Below, piece by piece: positions 54,804 through 62,416 of a stretch of 64,000 bases of DNA. The number at the start of each line of letters is the position of its first letter. Positions within the stretch are counted from its first letter, which is position 1. The stretch lies in contig CALSOU010000012.1 of the NCBI GenBank assembly GCA_943788055.1, positions 124,001 through 188,000 on the forward strand. Reading direction: 5' to 3'. Source of the DNA: an uncultured Saprospiraceae bacterium. GTDB taxonomy: Bacteria > Bacteroidota > Bacteroidia > Chitinophagales > Saprospiraceae. The notes beneath the pieces are model-generated. The model did no database searches. It was given only the letters and a program-made list of their open reading frames with translations, and had not been told where the DNA came from. The position numbers and the translations under genes are program-made.

Positions 54804-55579
54804 GATTTCTTATTTACTTTGAATAGTAATTCAGCGTTTTGAGTTGTAAGTTTAGAAACTTGATCAAGCGTCACATTTTGAACTTCGGCAATTTTATGTG
54901 CAATTATTGGAATGTAAGAAGGCTCATTTCTTTTTCCTCGGTGAGGAGTCGGTGCCAAGTAAGGTGCATCTGTCTCAAGAATCAGATGTTCTAGAGGTAT
55001 ATCAGCTACTACTTTATCTACGCCTGCTTTCTTAAATGTCGCAACTCCACCTATTCCCATCTTAAAACCGACATCAGCAATTCGCAATGCTTGCTCAGAG
55101 GTGCCATTAAAACAATGGAAAACACCAGTCAGACTGCCATTTTGATATTTTTCTACTATTTCGATAGTTATGTCCAATGAATCTCTACTATGTATAGCGA
55201 TAGGAATTCCAAGGTCAAGAGCCCATTGTATCTGAGTTGCAAAAGCAGTTTTTTGAATTTCAAAGGTAGTCTGGTCCCAGTAAAGATCAATTCCGATTTC
55301 TCCTACCGCAATGTAATCTCGATCCTTTAAGTGTTGCTCAATTATATTAAGTTCTTCTTGCATATTGTCTTTGACATAACATGGATGCAACCCCATCATG
55401 GAATGACAACTTACAGGATAACGGCGCTCTACCTCTAGCATGGCGTTTATAGTCGAAGAATCAATATTGGGCATATAAATTTTCTCAACTCCCACCTTTT
55501 GGGCTTGACCCAAAATTTCATCAAGATCTTCTTGAAATTCTGGTAGATAAATATGGGCATGTGTATCGATAAATCTCAT
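54800..55579 (-). CDS. tatD: TatD family metal-dependent DNase
   Basis: 259 residues from ATG 55579 (MRFIDTHAHIYLP). Metal-site motifs: THAH, GEIGIDLYWD, HSRDS, HCFNG and ETDAPYLAP, all intact for a TatD 3'-5' nuclease/hydrolase. A longer frame begins at 55603, but the TAACTTTG promoter element at 55604-55611 would place the transcript start downstream of that ATG, so I chose 55579. Operon with cutC. Confidence 0.94.
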   Translation of the reverse strand: MRFIDTHAHIYLPEFQEDLDEILGQAQKVGVEKIYMPNIDSSTINAMLEVERRYPVSCHSMMGLHPCYVKDNMQEELNIIEQHLKDRDYIAVGEIGIDLYWDQTTFEIQKTAFATQIQWALDLGIPIAIHSRDSLDITIEIVEKYQNGSLTGVFHCFNGTSEQALRIADVGFKMGIGGVATFKKAGVDKVVADIPLEHLILETDAPYLAPTPHRGKRNEPSYIPIIAHKIAEVQNVTLDQVSKLTTQNAELLFKVNKKS

Positions 55580-55603
55580 TAAAATATTTTTGGATTCGAG
55601 CAC

Positions 55604-55611
55604 AAAGTTAC
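55604..55611 (-). promoter_or_regulatory. -7 promoter element (TAACTTTG) of tatD-cutC
   Basis: TAnnTTTG on the minus strand, 24 bases before ATG 55579 and directly abutting the alternative ATG at 55603. It favours the shorter TatD start. Confidence 0.45.
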
Positions 55612-55674
55612 TAAATAGAATAAATTATACTTGTAGATGATGAATCTCTGGAGTTTAGCTAGTTTGAAAAATAT

Positions 55675-55682
55675 TATGTTTG
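55675..55682 (+). promoter_or_regulatory. -7 promoter element (TATGTTTG) of the RNase HI gene
   Basis: TAnnTTTG match 16 bases before the ATG at 55699. Confidence 0.4.
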
Positions 55683-55698
55683 CGATAGATAATGGAAA

Positions 55699-56325
55699 AT
55701 GGCAAAGAAGAAAAAATGGTATGTGGTCTGGGTAGGAGCTAATCCTGGAATTTATGAGACGTGGGCTGAGTGTAAGGCCCAAATTCAAGGATATCCAAAT
55801 GCCAAGTACAAATCTTTTGAGACGATGCAGGAAGCTCAAACAGCTTTCAGGGGAGGAGCGAAGCTTGTGTCTTATACGCAGAAGAAATCGAAACCCCCTG
55901 CTATTTCAAGAAGTAATATTATTTCGAACTCATTAAGTGTCGACGCTGCTTGCAGCGGCAATCCAGGTATCATGGAATATCGGGGTGTAAGAACTTCCGA
56001 TGGTAAAGAACTGTTTCGAAAAGGTCCTTTCAGAGATGGGACGAATAATATCGGTGAGTTTCTGGCATTAGTGCATGGCTTGGCATTTCTCAAGCAGCTT
56101 AATTTACCTACTCTGCCAATATATAGCGATTCTAGAACAGCTATTTCATGGGTCCGTAAAAAGAAGGTTAAAACAACTTTAGTGCGGAATGATCAGAATG
56201 AAATTCTATTTGAATTGATGGAGAGGGGAGAGAATTGGCTTCATGCTAATCCAGTTACAAACCCTATTATTAAATGGGAAACAAAAAGCTGGGGAGAGAT
56301 ACCAGCAGACTTTGGTAGAAAGTGA
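55699..56325 (+). CDS. rnhA: Ribonuclease HI with N-terminal hybrid-binding domain
   Basis: 208 residues. Residues 1-58 are a caulimovirus VI/RNase H1 hybrid-binding domain (KKWYVVWVGANPGIYETW, FETMQEAQTAF). Residues ~75-208 are the RNase H domain with catalytic Asp82 (SVDAACSGNPG), Glu120 (NIGEFLAL), Asp144 (IYSDSRTA) and Asp204 (PADFGRK). Degrades RNA in RNA-DNA hybrids. This two-domain form is the common one in Bacteroidota. Divergent from tatD. Confidence 0.95.
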   Translation: MAKKKKWYVVWVGANPGIYETWAECKAQIQGYPNAKYKSFETMQEAQTAFRGGAKLVSYTQKKSKPPAISRSNIISNSLSVDAACSGNPGIMEYRGVRTSDGKELFRKGPFRDGTNNIGEFLALVHGLAFLKQLNLPTLPIYSDSRTAISWVRKKKVKTTLVRNDQNEILFELMERGENWLHANPVTNPIIKWETKSWGEIPADFGRK

Positions 56326-56706
56326 TTTACACCAAATTCTAAGGAATCTGCATCTAAGCTAAGTGAAATGTTTTATTATTGCGCAGAACATAGTTTGATT
56401 CAAGTAGTTTCGAAAGCGGAAACACTAAGTAGTTCAAAGAAGTTTCTCTTATACTCGTCATTGTATATTGTAAAAATATCTAATAGAAACTAGTTTGTCT
56501 TCTAACTATCTATGTATAAAAATTGATATATTTTTCATCACAATAAAAGGAGCTGATGAAGCTAAAAACTAATGAAATAGGGTATTGTCAATGAGAAGTA
56601 CTCAACATTAAAAAAATGAATATAACCTTTGTACTTCTGTATATTTTCATAATTTTAGCATCTAATTAGACTTCAAAAATTAGTAAACCAACAAATTTTC
56701 TAAATT
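56326..56706. other. Intergenic region, 381 bases
   Basis: AT-rich; presumably holds the promoter of the exbB operon, but no exact TAnnTTTG element was found. A 17-codon hydrophobic frame near 56616 is not supported as a gene. Confidence 0.5.
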
Positions 56707-57432
56707 ATGCGGAAATTTTTTCTACGCTTCGTAGTATTTGCAGTTGTTTCCATAGTAGGAGCAACAAGTGTTATGGCTCAAGAACCTGAAGCATCACAAA
56801 GTGGACTTCAAGTTTTGAAAAAGAACTTCATCGATGGTGATTGGCGATTCATGACGCTCGTTTTGATCTGCCTTATTATCGGATTAGCTCTTTGTATCGA
56901 GCGAATCATTACATTAAATATAGCTTCAACCAATACGGATAAGCTCTTAACTAGTATTGACGATCGTTTAGCTGACGGTGATGTTGATGGTGCAGTTGAG
57001 GTTGCTAAATCTACACCTGGTCCAACGGCAAGTGTAATCCACGAAGGATTGAAACACCTGAGTGAAGGTCCAGCTGCAGTGGAAAAAGCGATTATATCAA
57101 ATGGATCAGTCCAGATGGGACTTCTTGAAAAAGGCCTTGTATGGATATCCCTATTTATCGCAATTGCTCCGATGCTAGGATTTATGGGAACGGTAATCGG
57201 TATGATTGGTGCCTTTAATGATATTCAGGCGGCGGGAGATTTATCTCCATCAGTTGTTGCAGGTGGTATTAAGGTAGCACTACTAACAACGGTATTCGGT
57301 CTTATTACGGCGATTATTCTTCAAATATTTTACAACTATATTGTTGCTAAAATTGATTCAATTACTAACAGAATGGAAGAATCCTCGTTGGCAATTATCG
57401 ATATCTTAAGTAAGAATAAAGCTTTTAAATAA
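56707..57432 (+). CDS. exbB: ExbB/TolQ/MotA family proton channel protein
   Basis: 241 residues. N-terminal hydrophobic segment, a second membrane helix (FMTLVLICLIIGLALCIERI) and two C-terminal helices holding the MotA_TolQ_ExbB signature (GLVWISLFIAIAPMLGFMGT, GMIGAFNDI, GGIKVALLTTVFGL). Inner-membrane stator that uses the proton gradient to energise outer-membrane transport through TonB. First gene of a four-gene unit with closely spaced genes. Confidence 0.92.
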   Translation: MRKFFLRFVVFAVVSIVGATSVMAQEPEASQSGLQVLKKNFIDGDWRFMTLVLICLIIGLALCIERIITLNIASTNTDKLLTSIDDRLADGDVDGAVEVAKSTPGPTASVIHEGLKHLSEGPAAVEKAIISNGSVQMGLLEKGLVWISLFIAIAPMLGFMGTVIGMIGAFNDIQAAGDLSPSVVAGGIKVALLTTVFGLITAIILQIFYNYIVAKIDSITNRMEESSLAIIDILSKNKAFK

Positions 57433-57452
57433 ACCTTTAAATCCGATTATAT

Positions 57453-57923
57453 ATGTATAATTTTTTATTAAGAAATGGTACTACTATCGCTTTCGTTGTC
57501 GGGTTTATAGCTGCCGTTATACTTGTAGTAGCAGTAGTAGGCGGTGGAGGTGAATATGCTTATGATGATCACGTAAATCTTTATGGTGTAGGTGCCTTTG
57601 ATACCGCTGTGAAAATTGGAGTAGCTTTTGTCGTCTTAGGTCTTATAGCGATTGCTGTTGGTGGCGTATACGGGTTGGTTACAAACCCAAAGTCAGCAAT
57701 AAAGTTTGTTATTGGCGGGGCAGTTTTGGCTGTCATGGTCGGTATTCTTTTTACAATCTCACCTGAAGAAACTTCAGGTCCGGTAAGAGCTCTAAATGAG
57801 CAATATGACATTCAAGGTACTACAACAAGATTGATAAGCGGTGGTATACTAGCAACTGTAATTCTTTTGGGACTTGCATTTGCAACAGTATTACTTGCTG
57901 AAATTAGAAATGCATTCAAATAA
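57453..57923 (+). CDS. Small inner-membrane protein between exbB and exbD, unknown function
   Basis: 156 residues with three to four hydrophobic helices (TTIAFVVGFIAAVILVVAVV; IGVAFVVLGLIAIAVGGVYGL; FVIGGAVLAVMVGILFTI; a C-terminal helix ending LAEIRNAFK). No catalytic motif. The gene lies 20 bases after exbB and 7 bases before exbD, so it is cotranscribed. I recall a similar uncharacterised protein at this place in other Bacteroidota exb loci. The position suggests an accessory subunit of the ExbBD motor. Confidence 0.75.
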   Translation: MYNFLLRNGTTIAFVVGFIAAVILVVAVVGGGGEYAYDDHVNLYGVGAFDTAVKIGVAFVVLGLIAIAVGGVYGLVTNPKSAIKFVIGGAVLAVMVGILFTISPEETSGPVRALNEQYDIQGTTTRLISGGILATVILLGLAFATVLLAEIRNAFK

Positions 57924-57930
57924 ATAAGAA

Positions 57931-58473
57931 ATGCCAAGAAGTTTAAGACAAGCACCAGAGATTAACGCGGGTTCGATGGCTGATATAGCTTTCTTACTTT
58001 TGATTTTCTTCCTTGTAACAACAACAATTTCTGAAGATAAAGGTGTGTTGGTGAAATTACCACCGTGGTCTAATGAGCCACCACCAGAACTTAGATTGAA
58101 TGAACGTAATGTTTATTCGGTATTGGTTAATGCGCAGAATCAGTTGTTGGTGCGCAAGACGCCTATGGATATTTCTAGATTGCGTGATGACGCTAAGGAT
58201 TTTATTATGAATCCAACAGGTCGTCCAGATATGGCAGAAAATCCAAAAAAAGCAATTATCTCATTGAAAAATGATAGAGGTACAGAGTATAAAACCTATA
58301 TCGAAGTTTACAATGAGTTGAAAGCTGCATATAACGAGTTGAGGGAAGAGGAAGCTAGGAAGAGACACAATAAATCTTTCGAGTTTTTAACTAAAGATCA
58401 ACAACGTGCTATCAGAAGTTCTATACCATTGGTAATCTCTGAAGCAGAGCCAACAGATTTAGCTAACGAATAA
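57931..58473 (+). CDS. exbD: ExbD/TolR family biopolymer transport protein, copy 1
   Basis: 180 residues. One N-terminal transmembrane helix with the proton-carrying Asp18 (SMADIAFLLLIFFLVTTTI), then a periplasmic domain. The Asp is intact, so it should form a working channel with ExbB. The periplasmic part is longer than E. coli ExbD (141 residues). Confidence 0.92.
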   Translation: MPRSLRQAPEINAGSMADIAFLLLIFFLVTTTISEDKGVLVKLPPWSNEPPPELRLNERNVYSVLVNAQNQLLVRKTPMDISRLRDDAKDFIMNPTGRPDMAENPKKAIISLKNDRGTEYKTYIEVYNELKAAYNELREEEARKRHNKSFEFLTKDQQRAIRSSIPLVISEAEPTDLANE

Positions 58474-58487
58474 AAAATAGATAGAAT

Positions 58488-58958
58488 ATGTCAATGTTTG
58501 CAAAAAAACGTGGAAAAGCAAAGCCAGAGGTGTCCACAGCGTCACTTCCAGACATTATTTTCATGCTTCTATTCTTCTTTATGGTTGTTACTAAATTGAG
58601 GGATTCCGAGTTGAAAGTTAATGTTAACACCCCTTCTGCGAGTGAGCTTACTAAGCTAGAGAAAAAGTCATTAGTTAACTATATTTTTATTGGTACACCA
58701 ACTAAGAAGTATCAAGCGATTTATGGAACTTCTCCTAGAATACAGCTCGGTGATAAGTTTGCAGAGGCGGAAGAGATTCCAAAGTTTGTTGAAGAACATC
58801 GCTTAACAGTTTCAGAGAAGGAACGTCCTGCTGTTATTTCATCTTTGAAAGTAGATGGAAAAACCACCATGGGAATCATTACTGATGTTAAAACGCAACT
58901 AAGAAAGGCAAATCAACTAAAAGTCAATTACTCTACAAAACCTTCGGTTATGAAGTAA
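58488..58958 (+). CDS. exbD: ExbD/TolR family biopolymer transport protein, copy 2
   Basis: 156 residues. N-terminal helix with Asp22 (SLPDIIFMLLFFFMVVTKL) after a basic stretch, then a periplasmic domain. Diverged from copy 1 but with the same key Asp. Tandem exbD genes are common in Bacteroidota and may form mixed dimers. Last gene of the unit; a TonB gene does not follow. Confidence 0.92.
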   Translation: MSMFAKKRGKAKPEVSTASLPDIIFMLLFFFMVVTKLRDSELKVNVNTPSASELTKLEKKSLVNYIFIGTPTKKYQAIYGTSPRIQLGDKFAEAEEIPKFVEEHRLTVSEKERPAVISSLKVDGKTTMGIITDVKTQLRKANQLKVNYSTKPSVMK

Positions 58959-58986
58959 TTGCAAATGATTTGCATCAATACTATAC

Positions 58987-59019
58987 GGCATTTTCTCTTA
59001 TTGGGAAAGTGCCTTTTTT
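58987..59019 (+). terminator. Intrinsic terminator of the exbB-exbD operon
   Basis: GGCATTTTC / GAAAGTGCC stem (9 bp with one G-T pair), loop of 9 bases, then T6. Confidence 0.85.
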
Positions 59020-59064
59020 GTTTTTTGAGAAATATCTGATCTGAATATCCATTAAATTCGAATT

Positions 59065-60618
59065 GTGAAATTATTACCGTGGTTATGTTATCTTTTGGCT
59101 CTAGTAGTTTTACTGCAATGCAAATCTGATATACAGAGGTCTAATGAGGAAATTAAACAGCTGACTGGAAAAGAGTTATCAAAGAGATACTGTGCTAGTT
59201 GTCATTTATATCCCCAGCCAGATCAGTTAGATAAGAATACTTGGCATCAATTTGTTTTACCTAGGATGGCTGCTTTTATGGGGATTTATACAGATGGTCG
59301 CCAGTACTTTGATACAATGCCAGATCAATGGATTGAGCCAGGAGAAGGAGGAGAACGAGTAAGGAGAGCGCATATCTATCCAAAGAAGCCGATCTTGAGC
59401 AGAGAGGAATGGACTAAGATTTTTGATTACTATGTACAAAAAGCACCTAGTAAGTTATCAAGAACTTATAGATCAGAAATTAAGCTCGGAATTCCTGGAT
59501 TTGAAAGTAAACCCTTCCTAACTAATTCTGTCATATCACCACTGATACAGTCAGTAACTTTTGATTCCAAATCCAAGCGGATATATTTAGCTGAAATGGA
59601 AGGTGGTTTATTTACCTACAGTTCCGAAGGACGTTTAGTAAATACTTTTAGAGGAGAGCGATTCATTGTTGATATGCGAGTAGAAGGTACCACCTTAAAA
59701 GCACTTGACATGGGATCTAGAATTGCATCAGATAATCCAAAAGGTAGTTACCTTGATTACGACTTGGAAGGAAAGGTTATGACGGAAGAGAGTCGAATTA
59801 GCAGTTTAATGCGACCGGTTGCAGCCGTTGAAGGTCAGCTTGATGATGACGATGATCAAGAAATCGTTATTTGTGAGTTTGGTAATTTGCTAGGTCAGAT
59901 TTCAGTATATGATCCTGAGCAAGACTCTTTAAAGCTTATCAGTTTAAATATCGACGATGGTTATGTTTCCGTTGAATTGGCAGATATGAATCAAGATGGA
60001 ACGGCAGACATCGTTGCATTGCAAGGTAATAGCAACGAAGGAATTGATATTTTTTGGAATGAAGGAGATTTGCAATTCCGAAGAGAACGTGTTTTGACAT
60101 TTCAACCGACTAGTGGCTCGACCCATATGAATCTAGTTGATTACAATCAAGATGGAAAGTTGGATATACTTTACTGTAGTGGTGACAATGGAGATTACAC
60201 ACCAATTAACAAACCCTATCATGGTATCTACATCTATCTCTCTGAAGGACTGGCATTTAAGCAATCTCTTTTCCTACCAATGAACGGAGTTTATCAAGCC
60301 GAAGCTCAAGATTTTGATCAAGACGGAGATTTGGATATTGTAGCAGTTGCTTTTCATCCTGACTTTATTAATTCTCCGCGAAGTAGTTTCCAATACTTTG
60401 AAAATAAACAAAATCAATTTGAAAGTTATACAGTGAGTCAGTACAATCATGCTCGGTGGATGAGATTCATGGTAGAAGATATCGATATGGATGACGATAT
60501 GGACATCCTGTTAACGGCCATGAATATAAAAACTCCTGATGTGCCAGCAGATGTTGCGAGTGTTTGGAGATCAAAAGACCTTCCTGTTCTTTTAATAGAA
60601 AATCAGCTAAACAAGTAA
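59065..60618 (+). CDS. Lipoprotein with cytochrome c motif and FG-GAP/VCBS repeats
   Basis: 517 residues from a GTG start (GTG AAA TTA, then a hydrophobic signal ending VLLQC), predicting a lipid-anchored protein with Cys19. Residues 38-50 carry a haem c site CASCH (C43, C46, H47); a second ligand may be a Met such as in PRMAAF. Residues ~150-515 are FG-GAP/VCBS propeller repeats with calcium loops (NQDGTADIV, NQDGKLDIL, DQDGDLDIV, DMDDDMDIL). A probable envelope redox or binding protein; partner unknown. The stop is 2 bases from the convergent DUF4293 gene end. Confidence 0.85.
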   Translation: MKLLPWLCYLLALVVLLQCKSDIQRSNEEIKQLTGKELSKRYCASCHLYPQPDQLDKNTWHQFVLPRMAAFMGIYTDGRQYFDTMPDQWIEPGEGGERVRRAHIYPKKPILSREEWTKIFDYYVQKAPSKLSRTYRSEIKLGIPGFESKPFLTNSVISPLIQSVTFDSKSKRIYLAEMEGGLFTYSSEGRLVNTFRGERFIVDMRVEGTTLKALDMGSRIASDNPKGSYLDYDLEGKVMTEESRISSLMRPVAAVEGQLDDDDDQEIVICEFGNLLGQISVYDPEQDSLKLISLNIDDGYVSVELADMNQDGTADIVALQGNSNEGIDIFWNEGDLQFRRERVLTFQPTSGSTHMNLVDYNQDGKLDILYCSGDNGDYTPINKPYHGIYIYLSEGLAFKQSLFLPMNGVYQAEAQDFDQDGDLDIVAVAFHPDFINSPRSSFQYFENKQNQFESYTVSQYNHARWMRFMVEDIDMDDDMDILLTAMNIKTPDVPADVASVWRSKDLPVLLIENQLNK

Positions 60619-60620
60619 AA

Positions 60621-61061
60621 TTACCGAAGTCGGTCCATACTCTTTACCAATTTATTATCCTTTTTGATAAATCGGTTTGCCAAAGCAGTGAAGATAATGG
60701 CTAAGATAGGCATAGCTAATCCGAAATAGTTCTCTTGAATACCTATGTCACCTGACGTTTCACCTCCACCTTGAAATACTAATAAAATAGCAATAAGTGG
60801 TAGTAATATACTCAGCGTGATTACTAAATAATCAAGTCGCATCTGAAGTGGACGATTTTTAAATAGGAATATGTTTACTAAAGCAAGTACACCTCCTAAT
60901 CCAACTACTACCATCAATATCGGATTGTCAAAAACATCAAATACTTTATCTGCAAAAAGGTTTGTATCAGCTGTCGTACTAGTTGCAAATGGAATGACAA
61001 AAAGAGCCAGTAGAGAAAGACTAGCTAGAAGTAAGAAAATGGATTGAATACGTTGTATCAT
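60621..61061 (-). CDS. DUF4293 family membrane protein
   Basis: 146 residues with four hydrophobic helices: MIQRIQSIFLLLASLSLLAL start, a second around residue 52, LVITLSILLPLIAILLVF, and AMPILAIIFTALANRFIKKD with the basic C-terminal tail. The MIQRIQ(S/T)xxL start and overall plan are characteristic of DUF4293, a family essentially confined to Bacteroidota. Function unknown; inner membrane. Confidence 0.88.
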   Translation of the reverse strand: MIQRIQSIFLLLASLSLLALFVIPFATSTTADTNLFADKVFDVFDNPILMVVVGLGGVLALVNIFLFKNRPLQMRLDYLVITLSILLPLIAILLVFQGGGETSGDIGIQENYFGLAMPILAIIFTALANRFIKKDNKLVKSMDRLR

Positions 61062-61174
61062 AATTGTTTATTTCTAATTCCAGAGTGACTAAAGCTTGTA
61101 GTTCATTAGGATTCCAGAACAAATTTAAGAGATTTGGAAAAAGAAGTTGATATTTATGCTTCTAAGTTCTAAAA

Positions 61175-62296
61175 ATGAAAATACCATTAAGTTTTTGGGA
61201 AGATTCTTTTTTCAATGAAATATTTGATTTAGCGGTAGTGGGGGCTGGCTTCGTAGGATTGTCCGCGGCACTAGAGTACAAAAGATCACTACCACAAGCA
61301 AAGGTTATAATACTAGAGAAAGGAATTGTCGGTCAAGGAGCAAGTACCAAAAATGCTGGTTTTAGTTGCTTTGGATCCGTTGGCGAATTGGAAGATGATG
61401 CATTAACAAATCCAATTGATTCAGTTGTAGAAACCGTAAAAAGAAGGTGGGAAGGCCTTGGTATCTTACGAGCTAATATTCCAGATACAGAAATGGACTA
61501 CATAGAGACAGGCGGATGGGAAGTGTTTCAAGATAAAGATGAATATGAGGCTGCAGCTCTGAGTATCGAGAAGTGGAATAATTTGCTCCGACCAATTATA
61601 GGCAAAGGTGTTTTTCAAGTTCAAGCAATTGACAAAATGAATTTCCAACCAATGTCAATTTATAATCCGTACGAAGGCCAATTGAACCCAATGAAAGCAA
61701 TACAATATCTCTATCGGAAAGCTATTTCAGAGGGAATAATTATATTGAAAGGTATTGATGTCGACACATGGTCAAAGAAGAACGATGTGTTTGAGGTTTT
61801 AGACCGAGATTCGCACACTTTTTGTTCAAAAAAAATTCTGGTCGCAACCAATGGTTTCACAGGTAGATTACTTTCTGACTTGGATGTAAAGCCAGCTCGA
61901 AATCAAGTGCTTGTCACTAAGCCAATACATGAGCTTCAGATAAGGGGTAATTATCATTATAAAAAAGGATATATATACTTCCGCCATGTGGATAATCGAT
62001 TATTGCTAGGTGGAGCTCGTTTTATTTCAGACAAAGAAAATACCTCATCCTACGGTCAAACCAGTGAGATTCAAGAATACTTATCAAATTTGTTAAAAGA
62101 GCGCATTTTAATTGATCAATCATATGATATTGATCAATGGTGGAGTGGTATTCTTGGAGTAGGGAATGCAAAAGGGCCAATTGTCAAGGAAATAGAACGG
62201 GGATTATTTGTTGCAGTACGCCTCGGTGGTATGGGTGTTGCTATTGGCATGGAGGTAGGACAAAAGAGTGCCCAACAAATTCTCAATTCGAAGTAG
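61175..62296 (+). CDS. FAD-dependent oxidoreductase, D-amino-acid-oxidase-like (DAO) family
   Basis: 373 residues. Rossmann FAD site near the N-terminus (LAVVGAGFVGLSAALEYKR), then ILEKGIVGQGASTKNAGF, typical of glycine/sarcosine oxidase-type DAO proteins, where the STKNAG loop contacts the flavin. The C-terminal segment VGNAKGPIV, then VAVRLGGMGVAIGMEVG, completes the FAD fold. Cytoplasmic; probably oxidises an amine or amino acid, substrate not determinable. Divergent from the DUF4293 gene. Confidence 0.88.
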   Translation: MKIPLSFWEDSFFNEIFDLAVVGAGFVGLSAALEYKRSLPQAKVIILEKGIVGQGASTKNAGFSCFGSVGELEDDALTNPIDSVVETVKRRWEGLGILRANIPDTEMDYIETGGWEVFQDKDEYEAAALSIEKWNNLLRPIIGKGVFQVQAIDKMNFQPMSIYNPYEGQLNPMKAIQYLYRKAISEGIIILKGIDVDTWSKKNDVFEVLDRDSHTFCSKKILVATNGFTGRLLSDLDVKPARNQVLVTKPIHELQIRGNYHYKKGYIYFRHVDNRLLLGGARFISDKENTSSYGQTSEIQEYLSNLLKERILIDQSYDIDQWWSGILGVGNAKGPIVKEIERGLFVAVRLGGMGVAIGMEVGQKSAQQILNSK

Positions 62297-62341
62297 GTTA
62301 ATTGAACCAGTAAAGAAATCTCAGAATACTATAATATTCGA

Positions 62342-62349
62342 TATTTTTG
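62342..62349 (+). promoter_or_regulatory. -7 promoter element (TATTTTTG) of the OstA-like gene
   Basis: TAnnTTTG match 68 bases before the ATG at 62417. Confidence 0.35.
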
Positions 62350-62416
62350 AATCAATTTCGCAGTTGGTTTCGTTAAGTCATTGAATCCATTGATTCGGAT
62401 AGCTTAGTAAAGTTTT

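Noticed and set aside
56616-56669. 17-codon hydrophobic peptide frame before exbB
   Set aside because: Too short and in AT-rich DNA where such frames are expected by chance; no supporting context.
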